Source: Mesorhizobium sp. M3A.F.Ca.ET.080.04.2.1 | Lineage (GTDB): Bacteria; Pseudomonadota; Alphaproteobacteria; Rhizobiales; Rhizobiaceae | Assembly: GCF_003952525.1 (NCBI RefSeq) | Contig: NZ_CP034451.1 | Location: 4,340,001-4,404,000, forward strand | Reading direction: 5' to 3' | DNA length: 64,000 bases | Shown: in pieces, positions 33,591-41,919 of the stretch | How positions within the stretch are numbered: the stretch's first letter is position 1 | Layout of the letters: each line of letters begins with the position of its first letter | Made by a program: the position numbers and the translations under genes | Notes under the pieces: model-generated | Told to the model about the DNA's origin: nothing | Databases searched by the model: none | The model's input: only the letters and a program-made list of their open reading frames with translations

Positions 33591-33667
33591 TGGTGATCCC
33601 GACAGGAATCGAACCTGTGACCTACAGATTAGGAATCTGCCGCTCTATCCTACTGAGCTACGGGACC
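33591..33667 (-). tRNA. tRNA-Arg (anticodon CCT)
   Basis: A 77-base cloverleaf on the minus strand: acceptor GGTCCCG/CGGGATC, D arm GCTC/GAGC, anticodon loop TTCCTAA (anticodon CCT, reading AGG), variable loop AGGTC, T arm ACAGG-TTCGATT-CCTGT, and an encoded CCA end (33591-33593). The gene lies between the sugar ABC operon and the convergent GntR gene. Confidence 0.96.
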
Positions 33668-33806
33668 ACGCGCCCGACACATAACCGCTTCGGACCGCTT
33701 CGCCAAGAGCGTACTGAAGGCTGCCGGTCGCGCGCAAGGCCGGATGGCTGACCGCTTTGCCATGCCTGGCGTGCGACCCCGTCCAACCGCACATGCTCCA
33801 GTTCGG

Positions 33807-34691
33807 CTATTGGCGCAGTATGGAAGCCAGCAAAGTCGCGCGAGCGGTCTCAAGGTGGTTGCGACATGCCTCGCGCGCCCTGCCGATCTCGCGGCTTTCC
33901 AGGCCGGCAATGTAGGCAAGATGTTCCGCTGCCGCGACGAGGTTTCGCTCCCTCTCATCGTGCTTGTTCCACTGATAGTGGTAGTGAAAGATCACCGACA
34001 TGACGCCTTGAATATTGGTGAAGAAGCGGTTCGGGGCAACGCTGTTGACCAGGCGATGGAAGCGATAGTCAAGGTCCGGAAAATCGCCATGCCGTTGACG
34101 CAGGAGCAGTTCGGAATGCTCCTGCTTGAGCGCCGCCAAGGCCGGCCAGGCAGCATGATCCTTGGGCAGGGCCACAAAGCGATCGACGGCGCCGAACTCC
34201 ATGAACTCGCGCATGTCGAAAAGCTCGGTGACGAAATCGACGGTCAGCCCGAGCACCCGCCAGCGGCCATTTCTCTGACGCTCCAGCAAACCGAAATGAC
34301 TGAACCTGTTGAGGCATTCCCGGATCGCCGATGTCGAGGCGCCGAACTGGCGGGCCAGTTCAAGGCCGTTGATGATTTGTCCGGGCCTGCATTCGGGGCC
34401 CACCATCCAGGCCATGAATTTGCGTTCGACCATATCCGCAAGCGGCTCGAGATCGAGGCCGACGAGATAATCGTTTGGGTTCGGCAGCCTCAGCAATATT
34501 TTTGAGCGCCCCTGGACTGCAACCATGTCGCGGCCGGCGAGCTCAGCCAGTATGGCCCGCAACGTCGTCCGGCTGACACCCAGGTCGGCCGCCACGGCCA
34601 CTTCCGAAGGGAGCGTCCGGCCGACCTCATGGCGCGCAAGAAGATCGAGGCATTGGTTATAGGTGCGCTTGTAGAGTGTATTGGTCTTCAA
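33807..34691 (-). CDS. GntR family regulator, FCD subfamily (TTG start)
   Basis: A 294-residue regulator. Two winged-helix-like stretches are visible near the N-terminus (LPSEVAVAADLGVSRTTLRAILAELAGRD at about 28-56, and a second around RQFGASTSAIRECLNRFSHFGLLERQ at 113-138), followed by an FCD domain with DYRFHRLV and HYHYQWNKHD. Two DNA-binding-like modules in one protein is unusual for this family. TTG 34691 was chosen because GGAGG (34702-34698) lies exactly 6 bases upstream; upstream codons run into the A/T-rich promoter. Divergent from the dehydrogenase-transporter operon, which it probably controls. Confidence 0.85.
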   Translation of the reverse strand: MKTNTLYKRTYNQCLDLLARHEVGRTLPSEVAVAADLGVSRTTLRAILAELAGRDMVAVQGRSKILLRLPNPNDYLVGLDLEPLADMVERKFMAWMVGPECRPGQIINGLELARQFGASTSAIRECLNRFSHFGLLERQRNGRWRVLGLTVDFVTELFDMREFMEFGAVDRFVALPKDHAAWPALAALKQEHSELLLRQRHGDFPDLDYRFHRLVNSVAPNRFFTNIQGVMSVIFHYHYQWNKHDERERNLVAAAEHLAYIAGLESREIGRAREACRNHLETARATLLASILRQ

Positions 34692-34736
34692 GGTCCGCCT
34701 CCGCGACACGCTCGCCGCGATGTTTTTTTCAATGGC

Positions 34737-34800
34737 TTTTTTATAAAAAAAACAGATTGCGCGCAAGTGAATATGTGTTTTATGTAAAAAGAACAGTCTG
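34737..34800. promoter_or_regulatory. Two AT-rich operator-like sites upstream of the dehydrogenase operon
   Basis: Two related elements, TTTTTTATAAAAAAAACAG (34737-34755) and TTTTATGTAAAAAGAACAG (34778-34795 and flank), both built as TTTTAT-n-AAAA with an ACAG end. They sit between the divergent GntR gene and the dehydrogenase gene, spaced about 41 bases apart. A similar site lies at 40331-40354 upstream of the zinc dehydrogenase gene. Confidence 0.5.
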
Positions 34801-34821
34801 CTGCCTAGCGGGAGGAGCTTG

Positions 34822-36000
34822 ATGCAAGCAGGAGGACAGCGCCTAGGCGCGACACCACATCCAAGCACTATGCCCGGCTCCGACCCGGCAACGGGGCTTG
34901 TGATGCAGTTCGGCACAAGCCGCTTCCTTCAAGCGCATGCCGATCTCTTTCTCCACGAGGCGCGTGAAGCGGGGCAGGCCGTGCCGCCTATCGTGGTGGT
35001 GCAGACGACTGGCGCCGCAGAGCGCGAGGCGAGACTTGCCGGCCTGTCCGCTCCCGCGGGTTTTCCGGTGATCGTGCGGGGTCTCGAAGGCGGCAACCCG
35101 ATCGAGCGACGTATTTCCTGCAAAAGTGTGACCCGAGGACTTTCCGCCGGTCGCGACTGGGCAACGGTCACGGAGCTCTTCCTCCAAGCGCGTTTCGTCA
35201 TCTCCAACACGGCCGATGCGGGATATGCGGTCGCTGCCGGGGAGGGCGCCGAAGGGCTCGACGGCAAGGCGCCGCTGGCTTCTTTTCCAGGCAAGCTTGC
35301 GCAACTGCTCTATGCCCGCTGGCATGCCGGCGGCGCGCCGCTCACCTGTCTTCCATGCGAACTTGTCAGCCGGAACGGGCAGGTCCTGAAGAAGCTTGTG
35401 CGCGGTATCGCCGTGGCGGCGGGCGCTCCAGCGGACTTCCTGTCCTGGCTCGACGCGCAGGTGCTGTTCGCCAATACGCTGGTCGACCGCATCGTGTCCG
35501 AGCCGATCGAGCCGGCGGGAGCCGTCGCCGAGCCCTATGCCCTTTGGGCGATCGAGAAGGCGCCGGGACTGGCTTTACCCTGCGAACATCCGAGCATCGT
35601 TTTGGTGGACGATCTCGAGCCGTATGAGCGGCTGAAGCTTCATATCCTCAATCTTGGACACACATTCCTGGCCGAAGCCTGGCGGAATGAAGGACGGGCC
35701 GAGCAAGAAACAGTCAAGAGCATGCTTGCCGATCCGGGCGTGCGCGCCCAACTCGACAGGCTCTATGAGAATGAAGTGGTGCCGGGTTTTGCCGCGCGCG
35801 GCATGGAATTGGAGGCCCGGGGGTATGTGCAGACCACCATGGATCGCTTCCTCAATCCCTATCTGAACCACCGCGTCGCCGACATCGCCGGCGACCATGC
35901 ACTCAAGGTGAGGCGGCGCATCGCCGGATTCATCGAATGGGCAGGCACATCCGCGCCCATCCTCGAATCCATCGTGGCGCGGCACGGGGTGGCGGCATGA
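34822..36000 (+). CDS. Mannitol dehydrogenase family protein, tagaturonate/fructuronate reductase-like
   Basis: A 392-residue NAD-dependent polyol dehydrogenase family member. The N-terminal part has the FGTSRFLQAHADLF opening typical of UxaB/altronate oxidoreductases. The catalytic Lys-Asn-His motif is KLHILNLGHTFLAE (about residues 272-285). The ATG at 34822 follows GGAGG by 6 bases (a TTG one codon earlier is possible). The likely reaction is interconversion of a hexuronate keto form such as tagaturonate and an aldonate such as altronate. It is coupled by ATGA to the permease gene of an amino-acid-type ABC transporter. Confidence 0.82.
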   Translation: MQAGGQRLGATPHPSTMPGSDPATGLVMQFGTSRFLQAHADLFLHEAREAGQAVPPIVVVQTTGAAEREARLAGLSAPAGFPVIVRGLEGGNPIERRISCKSVTRGLSAGRDWATVTELFLQARFVISNTADAGYAVAAGEGAEGLDGKAPLASFPGKLAQLLYARWHAGGAPLTCLPCELVSRNGQVLKKLVRGIAVAAGAPADFLSWLDAQVLFANTLVDRIVSEPIEPAGAVAEPYALWAIEKAPGLALPCEHPSIVLVDDLEPYERLKLHILNLGHTFLAEAWRNEGRAEQETVKSMLADPGVRAQLDRLYENEVVPGFAARGMELEARGYVQTTMDRFLNPYLNHRVADIAGDHALKVRRRIAGFIEWAGTSAPILESIVARHGVAA

Positions 36001-36680
36001 GCTATATCTTCGATTTCTCAGCGCTGCTGCCCTATTGGCCCGAGTTTCTGCGCGGGGTCTGGCTGACGCTCAAGCTATCCGCGCTGGCGACGGTGATCGG
36101 CTTCGCCGTCGGCACGCTCTGCGCCATAGCCCGGGCCGACGGCCCGCCTTGGCTGCGATTGCTCGTCTCCTTCTATGTCGAGCTGATACGCAACACGCCG
36201 CTGCTCATACAGGTCTTCCTGGTCTATTTCGGATTTGCTTCGCTGGGCTTGAAAGTTACGGCAAATACCGCAGCCGTCGCGGCGCTGGTGGTGAATGTCG
36301 GCGCATATACCTGCGAGATCGTGCGGGCGGGGCTTCAGTCGATACACAAATCGCAGCTCGAGGCTGCTGAATGCCTCGGATTGACGCGAGGGCAGACTTA
36401 TTGGCACGTGATTATCCGGCCGGCCATCGAGCGTGTCTATCCTGCTTTGACAAGTCAGTACGTGTTGCTGATGCTGGCGTCATCAATCACGTCGCAAATT
36501 TCCGCCGAAGAGCTGACAGCGGTGGCAAATCGCATCCAGTCGGATACGTTCCGCTCCTTCGAAACGTACATCGTGACCGGCGTGCTCTACATCATTCTAT
36601 CTTTCATCGTGCGTTTTGCATTTTCCGTTTTTGGTCTCGTGGTCTTCCCGCGGCGACGCAAACTCGGCACGGCCATCTGA
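35997..36680 (+). CDS. Polar amino acid-type ABC transporter permease
   Basis: A 227-residue HisM-type membrane subunit. Signatures are FYVELIRNTPLLIQVFLVYFG (about 57-77) and the EAA loop LEAAECLGLTRGQTYWHVIIRP (about 120-141). ATGA overlap with the dehydrogenase gene. Confidence 0.92.
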   Translation: MSYIFDFSALLPYWPEFLRGVWLTLKLSALATVIGFAVGTLCAIARADGPPWLRLLVSFYVELIRNTPLLIQVFLVYFGFASLGLKVTANTAAVAALVVNVGAYTCEIVRAGLQSIHKSQLEAAECLGLTRGQTYWHVIIRPAIERVYPALTSQYVLLMLASSITSQISAEELTAVANRIQSDTFRSFETYIVTGVLYIILSFIVRFAFSVFGLVVFPRRRKLGTAI

Positions 36681-36696
36681 AAGCTGAGGTACGCGC

Positions 36697-37347
36697 ATGT
36701 CACTCAGTCTCACCCAATTTCAGTTCATAGCGATCGGCGCTCTGTGGACGCTCGGCCTTTCCGCCATCGCCTTTGTCGGAGGCTCCCTCATTGGCTTCCT
36801 GCTGGCGCTGGCGCGAATCGGGCCGAACAAGTCGCTGCGCGTGGCGGCCAGCGCCTATATCCAGCTCGTGCAGGGAACTCCGCTGCTCGTCACCATTTTC
36901 GTGCTCTACTTCGGCTTGGCCATTGCAGGTTTCGACAGCCTGCCCTCCATCGTGGCAGCCGGCTCCGGCCTCGTCATCTACTCCTCGGCCTTCCTGGCGG
37001 AGATATGGAGAGGCTGCCTGCAGTCGGTTCCCAAAACACAGTGGGAAGCCGCCGAGTGCCTGGCGCTCAGCCGCTGGCAGCGCATGAGCCGGGTGATCCT
37101 GCCGCAGGCGCTGCGGATCGCGACGCCGCCGACGGTCGGGTTCCTCGTTCAGATCGTCAAGAACACGTCGCTCGCGTCGGTCGTTGGCTTCGTCGAACTC
37201 GCCCAGGCCGGCAAGCTGATCAACAACTCGCTCTTCGAGCCCTTCAAAGTCTTCGCGATCGTCGCCTGTTTCTATTTCGCGATCTGCTACCCGCTGTCCG
37301 TCTGGAGCCGCAGCCTGGAAAGGAACCTCAATGCCGGCCGTCGTTAG
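36697..37347 (+). CDS. Polar amino acid-type ABC transporter permease
   Basis: A 216-residue HisM/HisQ-type subunit: YIQLVQGTPLLVTIFVLYFG (about 50-69) and EAA loop WEAAECLALSRWQRMSRVILP (about 117-137). Starts 16 bases after the first permease and overlaps the ATPase gene by 17 bases. Confidence 0.92.
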   Translation: MSLSLTQFQFIAIGALWTLGLSAIAFVGGSLIGFLLALARIGPNKSLRVAASAYIQLVQGTPLLVTIFVLYFGLAIAGFDSLPSIVAAGSGLVIYSSAFLAEIWRGCLQSVPKTQWEAAECLALSRWQRMSRVILPQALRIATPPTVGFLVQIVKNTSLASVVGFVELAQAGKLINNSLFEPFKVFAIVACFYFAICYPLSVWSRSLERNLNAGRR

Positions 37348-38059
37348 CCTTACCAACGTCCATAAGAGCTTCGGTTCGGTGGAGGTGCTGAAAGGTGTCA
37401 CCTTCGAGGTCGGCGCCGGCGAGGTTGTCGCCGTGATCGGCGCCTCCGGGTCGGGGAAGTCGACGGCGCTCCGCTGCATCAACGCGCTGGAAACGGTGAG
37501 CAGTGGCGAAATCCTCGTCTGCGGCCATCGGGTGGACGACGCCAAGCTCGACAGGCGCGCGCTGCGCCGCGATGTCGGCATCGTGTTCCAGAGCTACAAT
37601 CTGTTCCCGCACCTCACGGTCGCACAGAACATCATGCTGGCGCCGACCTGCGTGAAGAACATCGGCAAAGGCGAGGCGCGGGCGCTGGCCAAGAGCGTGC
37701 TTGCCCGTGTCGGCCTGGCCGAAAAAGCCGAAAACTATCCGGAGCAGCTTTCCGGCGGGCAGCAGCAGCGTGTCGCCATCGCGCGGTCGCTCGCCATGCA
37801 GCCGAAGCTCATGCTCTTCGATGAGGTCACGTCCGCGCTTGACCCGCAGCTTACCGGCGAAGTGTTGCGCGTGATGGAGGATCTGGCCCGTGGCGGCATG
37901 AGCATGATCCTGGTCACGCATGAAATGCCCTTTGCCCGCAAGGTCGCCAACAAGGTCATCTTCATGCACCAGGGAAAGGTTTGGGAGACGGGTCCAGGCG
38001 CGATGCTCGACAGGCCACAGACGCGCGAACTGCAGGACTTTTTAAGCAACGGCCTTTGA
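37331..38059 (+). CDS. Polar amino acid-type ABC transporter ATP-binding protein (GlnQ type)
   Basis: A 242-residue ATPase with Walker A GASGSGKST (about 36-44), signature LSGGQQQRV (about 139-147), Walker B LMLFDEVTSALDPQL and switch His in VTHEMPFA. The length and the missing C-terminal regulatory domain fit the HisP/GlnQ family. Confidence 0.93.
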   Translation: MPAVVSLTNVHKSFGSVEVLKGVTFEVGAGEVVAVIGASGSGKSTALRCINALETVSSGEILVCGHRVDDAKLDRRALRRDVGIVFQSYNLFPHLTVAQNIMLAPTCVKNIGKGEARALAKSVLARVGLAEKAENYPEQLSGGQQQRVAIARSLAMQPKLMLFDEVTSALDPQLTGEVLRVMEDLARGGMSMILVTHEMPFARKVANKVIFMHQGKVWETGPGAMLDRPQTRELQDFLSNGL

Positions 38060-38096
38060 CACCGACAGATCAACGCAATTCAAGGAGGAATACAAC

Positions 38097-38888
38097 GTGA
38101 AATTCATCAACAGCATCGTCACGCGCGCGACGTTCCTCGCGCTGTTCATCGCCACGCCGATCGCGGCGGTGGCCGGCACGCTCGAAGACATCAAGGCGCG
38201 CGGCACGCTGCGCGCGGCAATCGACCTCGCCTCGCCACCGTTCGGCATGCAGGACGCAAGCATGCAGCCGACCGGCTCGGAAGTGGAAACCGCCAAGCTG
38301 CTTGCCGACTCCCTGGGTGTGAAGCTGCAGATCGTCGAGGTGACCAGCCCCAACCGCATTCCCTTCCTGCAGACGAGCAAGGCCGACATCGTGGTCGCCT
38401 CGCTGTCGGTTACGGACGAACGCAAGAAGGTCATCGATTTCGCCGATCCCCATGGCGTCATCAAGATCATCGTTGCCGCGCCGGCAAGTATGGCGATCAA
38501 AAGCCTGGACGATCTGAAGGGCAAGGATGTCGCCACGACGCGCGGGACTTCCAACGACAAGGAAGCCACGACCCAGGCGAAGGACGCCAACATCGTTCGC
38601 TACGATGACGATGCGACCCTCGTCACGGCTTTGGTGTCGGGCCAGAACGACATCATGATCTCGGCTCCGCAGATCTTGAATGCCGTCAATCAGCGCCGCA
38701 CAAACGATCCGCTGGAAACCAAGCTTGTTCTCAAGGTCAATCCTTACGCCATCGGCCTTCGCAAGGGCGACGATGAGCTAAAGACAACGATCAACGAATG
38801 GGTTCACGCGAACCTCAAGAACGGCAAGCTGAACGAGATCTACAAGAAGTACAACAATCTCGACCTTCCGAGCGACATGCTGAAATAA
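38097..38888 (+). CDS. ABC transporter substrate-binding protein, family 3
   Basis: A 263-residue periplasmic protein: a signal peptide to about residue 25 (cleavage near VAGT), then the SBP_bac_3 fold (LEDIKARGTLRAAIDLASPPFG at the start; FLQTSKADIVVASLSVTDERKKVIDFADP; the DDATLVTAL and GLRKGDDEL segments). Homologues bind polar amino acids, opines or similar zwitterions; the ligand here is unknown. Preceded by AAGGAGG and followed by a perfect terminator that closes the operon. Confidence 0.92.
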   Translation: MKFINSIVTRATFLALFIATPIAAVAGTLEDIKARGTLRAAIDLASPPFGMQDASMQPTGSEVETAKLLADSLGVKLQIVEVTSPNRIPFLQTSKADIVVASLSVTDERKKVIDFADPHGVIKIIVAAPASMAIKSLDDLKGKDVATTRGTSNDKEATTQAKDANIVRYDDDATLVTALVSGQNDIMISAPQILNAVNQRRTNDPLETKLVLKVNPYAIGLRKGDDELKTTINEWVHANLKNGKLNEIYKKYNNLDLPSDMLK

Positions 38889-38910
38889 GCTTTCGCGATC
38901 GTGGTATCTG

Positions 38911-38948
38911 GAGCAGGATGCAATTGACTTGGCATCCTGCTCTTTTTT
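38911..38948 (+). terminator. Rho-independent terminator of the transporter operon
   Basis: GAGCAGGATGC (38911-38921) pairs perfectly with GCATCCTGCTC (38932-38942) and is followed by six T. Confidence 0.92.
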
Positions 38949-39032
38949 GACCTTGAATTAGCGGGATTCTGCTACATTGAAAGCGCGTCGCAGGCGGCGC
39001 GGCGAGTCCCTGTCCCCAATGACACGGGCGTA

Positions 39033-40058
39033 TCAGCCCGGGTTTCGGACATCGATCACGGCCTTGATCAGGCCGGACTTCTGATGTGCCCAGAGCGCGA
39101 TGTCGCGGGGGCTGTCGGCCAGGCTGGTGCGGTGCGTGACGAGGCGGTCAATCGGTATCCTGCCGCCTTGGATCGAGGCGACCACGTGCTGGAAATCAGC
39201 GTTGGTGGCGTTGCGGCTACCGATCAACATCATCTCGCGCTTGTGGAACTCGGGATCCGAGAAGGTTATGTCACCCTGCACGACGCTGACCAGGACCAGC
39301 ACGCCGCCATGCGCGACGTAGGCGAAAGCCGATTGCATCGAACGGCTGTTTCCGGTCGCGTCGTAAACGACATCGAAACCCGCGCCGCTGGTCCGTTCGG
39401 ATATTTTCTCGAGCACGCCTTCGGATCCGTCGAGCACCTGGAGACCAAGCTTGCCTTGCGTGAAGGTCAGTCGCTCGGCGCTGAGATCCATGACGGTCAC
39501 ATCCTGTTCGGCAATCCTTGCAAACAGCGCGGTGGCCAAGCCGATCGGGCCGGCGCCGACGACCAGCGCGCGGCTGCCCGGCTTTGCCATCGACCTGCGC
39601 ACGGCATGTGCGCCGACGGCTAGAAACTCGACAGTCGCCGCCTCGACGAGCGACAAGCCGCCGGCTGGAAGCAGATTTTGCACAGGCACAATGATCTGCT
39701 CGCACATCGCCCCGTCACGGTGCACGCCAAGCACCTGGATCGCCACGCAGCAGTTCGGCTTGCCTTGCCGACAGGCGACGCATTTCCCACAGGACAGGTA
39801 CGGGTTGATGATCACGTCCTGGCCAGCCGCGACCTCCGCCTCGCCATTGAGCGCGACCACCGTGCCCGAGACTTCGTGCCCCATGACACGGGGATAGGCC
39901 AAGAAGGGGTGCTTACCCTCGAATATGTGGTAGTCGGTGCCGCAAACCCCGACGTGAGCAACGTCGATAAGAGCCCAACCTTCGGGAATGGCACCCGGTG
40001 CCGGCTGGTCACCGAACTCCAGTTGTCCCGGTGCGATACAACGGACAGTCTTGATCAT
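39033..40058 (-). CDS. Zinc-binding alcohol dehydrogenase, L-galactonate/L-gulonate 5-dehydrogenase (LgoD/YjjN)-like
   Basis: A 341-residue medium-chain dehydrogenase. Catalytic zinc ligands are in VCGTDYHIF and MGHEVSG; the structural zinc loop is CGKCVACRQGKPNC; the coenzyme fold is VVGAGPIGLATALFA. The region FSDPEFHKREMMLIGSRNAT is very close to E. coli LgoD (YjjN), which oxidises L-galactonate to D-tagaturonate. That product is the substrate of UxaB-type enzymes such as the one encoded at 34822, so the two could act in sequence. Substrate assignment is inference. Convergent with the transporter operon. Confidence 0.82.
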   Translation of the reverse strand: MIKTVRCIAPGQLEFGDQPAPGAIPEGWALIDVAHVGVCGTDYHIFEGKHPFLAYPRVMGHEVSGTVVALNGEAEVAAGQDVIINPYLSCGKCVACRQGKPNCCVAIQVLGVHRDGAMCEQIIVPVQNLLPAGGLSLVEAATVEFLAVGAHAVRRSMAKPGSRALVVGAGPIGLATALFARIAEQDVTVMDLSAERLTFTQGKLGLQVLDGSEGVLEKISERTSGAGFDVVYDATGNSRSMQSAFAYVAHGGVLVLVSVVQGDITFSDPEFHKREMMLIGSRNATNADFQHVVASIQGGRIPIDRLVTHRTSLADSPRDIALWAHQKSGLIKAVIDVRNPG

Positions 40059-40182
40059 GGCAGCGAACCTAGCGCGAAAAGATTTGGAGTTGCGCAGAAG
40101 ACCGACCGAATAGCGCTAGCAGTCGTTCAAACACACGTTCTCTCCCGCGACAGAAACCGAAGTCTCGTCGCCTTGAAGGTTT

Positions 40183-40284
40183 CTAAAGCGCGTCCGCTCA
40201 AGTGAATTCCGGCTGCGCGCCTTAAGTCCTTGTTTTGATGCTGTCCTTGCCCCAGAACCGCTAACCCGGTTCTGGGCGACATGT
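40183..40284 (+). repeat. Intergenic palindromic repeat, type A copy 2
   Basis: An AAAGCGCGTC...GCGCGCCTTAA arm pair followed by TTGATGCTGTCCTTG and a perfect 10-bp stem CCCAGAACCG (40251-40260) / CGGTTCTGGG (40267-40276), ending CGACATGT. Same layout as copy 1. Confidence 0.7.
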
Positions 40285-40330
40285 TGCTTTTCTTCGCGTA
40301 AAAGACAACCCGGAAGCTATAAGTGTCAAG

Positions 40331-40354
40331 CTGTTTTTTATGCATAAAAATCAG
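40331..40354. promoter_or_regulatory. AT-rich operator-like palindrome upstream of the zinc dehydrogenase gene
   Basis: A near-perfect 24-base palindrome with CTG and CAG ends around TTTTTATGCATAAAAA. It shares the TTTTAT-n-ATAAAA centre and ACAG-type ends with the two sites at 34737-34800. A type A repeat separates it from the gene start about 270 bases away. Confidence 0.5.
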
Positions 40355-40439
40355 ATAAAAAGACACTTCGCCGAGTGAGCAGGGCGGACAGGAAGGACAA
40401 CCCTCCGCCACGCATGATACCCGTTCAGCCGACGCGTTC

Positions 40440-40540
40440 TCAAAGCGCGTCGCGATCTTTCAGGTTCGCTCCATGCGCTTCAGGTCTTTGATTCTAGGCA
40501 TGTCTTTGTCTTGAACCCGGTTCCCCTCGGGAAACATGCT
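40440..40540 (+). repeat. Intergenic palindromic repeat, type A copy 3
   Basis: Begins AAAGCGCGTCGCGATC, pairs with a GCGCTT arm, then GGCATGTCTTTGTC and a weaker second stem (GAACCCGGTTCCC region) ending AACATGC. More diverged than the other copies; it abuts the stop codon of the M20 gene. Confidence 0.6.
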
Positions 40541-41704
40541 TTAAGCCGCCAGCGCCGTCTCGGCCAGTTTGACCCAATAGCTCATGCCGTGGGGGATGAC
40601 CTCGTCGTTGAAGTCGTAGGCAGGATGGTGGAGACCGGCGGTGTCGCCGTTGCCGATGAAGATGAAGGCGCCGGGACGTGCTTCCAGCATGTAGGAAAAA
40701 TCCTCGCCGCCCATCACCGGCTGCATGGCGCGGTGGACATGCGCGTCGCCGGCGATGTCGGCGGCAACGTCGCTGGCGAAAACCGTCTCCTCCGGATGAT
40801 TGAAGGTGACCGGATAATTGGGGTCGTAGTCGACCTCGATCGTCGCGCCGAAGGCGGCGGCGAGGCCGGCGCAGATGGCACGCATGCGCTCTTCCGCCCG
40901 CTTGGCGACTTCCTTCTTCAGCGTGCGAACGGTGCCGGCGATCTCGGCGCTCTCGGGGATGACGTTGTAGGCGTCGCCGGCGTGGAACTTCGTAACCGAG
41001 ACCACCACCGACTCGACCGGGTCGGTGGTGCGCGAGGCGATGGTCTGCAGAGCCCCGACCAGCTGGCTGGCGATGACGATCGGGTCGATCGTGCTGTGCG
41101 GCATAGCGGCGTGACCGCCGCGGCCCTTGACGGTGATGGTGAACTCGGCCGTCGCCGCCATGATCGGGCCGGGCTTGATGGCGAACTGGCCCACTGGGAG
41201 GCCCGGCATGTTGTGCATGCCGAACACCTTTGCGATGCCGAATCGCTCCATCATGCCGTCCTTGACCATCTCGTTGCCGCCGCCGCCGCCTTCCTCGGCC
41301 GGCTGGAAGATCACCGCCACGGTGCCGGCGAAATTGCGCGTCTCGGCAAGGTATTTGGCGGCACCCAGCAGCATGGCGGTGTGGCCGTCATGGCCGCAGG
41401 CATGCATCTTGCCGGGCACCGTCGAGGCCCAGGGCTTGCCGCTGATCTCGTCGATCGGCAGCGCGTCCATGTCGGCGCGCAGCCCGATGGTCGTGCCGCT
41501 GCCCTTGCGGCCGTGGATGATGCCGACCACGCCGGTCTTGCCGAGGCCCGTCACCACTTCGTCGCAGCCGAAGGCCTCGAGCTTGTCGGTGACGAAGCCG
41601 GCGGTCTGGAAAACGTCGAAGTTCAATTCCGGCGTCTGATGCAGCTGTCGCCGCCACCCGGCGACCTCTTCCTGCATTTCCGCGGCACGGTTCAGAATTG
41701 GCAT
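40541..41704 (-). CDS. M20 family amidohydrolase (hippurate hydrolase/IAA-amino acid hydrolase type)
   Basis: A 387-residue metallohydrolase. Metal-binding segments visible are GKMHACGHDGHTAMLLGAA (about 100-118) and QPAEEGGGG (about 135-143), with the final His in GGEDFSY region. The dimerisation domain sits in the middle (GGHAAMPHSTIDPI). It would release an acyl or aryl group from an N-acyl amino acid, cytoplasmic by the absence of a signal peptide. Divergent from the penicillin-binding protein gene. Confidence 0.9.
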   Translation of the reverse strand: MPILNRAAEMQEEVAGWRRQLHQTPELNFDVFQTAGFVTDKLEAFGCDEVVTGLGKTGVVGIIHGRKGSGTTIGLRADMDALPIDEISGKPWASTVPGKMHACGHDGHTAMLLGAAKYLAETRNFAGTVAVIFQPAEEGGGGGNEMVKDGMMERFGIAKVFGMHNMPGLPVGQFAIKPGPIMAATAEFTITVKGRGGHAAMPHSTIDPIVIASQLVGALQTIASRTTDPVESVVVSVTKFHAGDAYNVIPESAEIAGTVRTLKKEVAKRAEERMRAICAGLAAAFGATIEVDYDPNYPVTFNHPEETVFASDVAADIAGDAHVHRAMQPVMGGEDFSYMLEARPGAFIFIGNGDTAGLHHPAYDFNDEVIPHGMSYWVKLAETALAA

Positions 41705-41919
41705 GATCAGTCCGTTTCCTTGTTGGAGCAGTCGGTTCAGATCCGCCGCTCAGCAATCGCGATTGTCGGGCGCTTTGCCATTTTGGCGTCACATAGGGTA
41801 AATAGCACCGCAACGATGCGGGTCGAGATCGAGGGCCGAACCGCATTATGCTGGCTATGCGTAACCAAATCTTACGGACCCAGCAGCGATTACGGCAAGA
41901 GGCGATTTCGGATTTGATC

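Larger units (their letters stand above)
40059..40540. other. Intergenic region between zinc dehydrogenase and M20 amidohydrolase genes
   Basis: Almost 480 bases without a gene. It holds two copies of the type A palindromic repeat (40183-40284 and 40440-40540) and an AT-rich palindrome (40331-40354) between them. The stretch 40291-40360 is clearly poorer in GC than its surroundings and probably contains the dehydrogenase promoter, read leftward. Confidence 0.5.
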
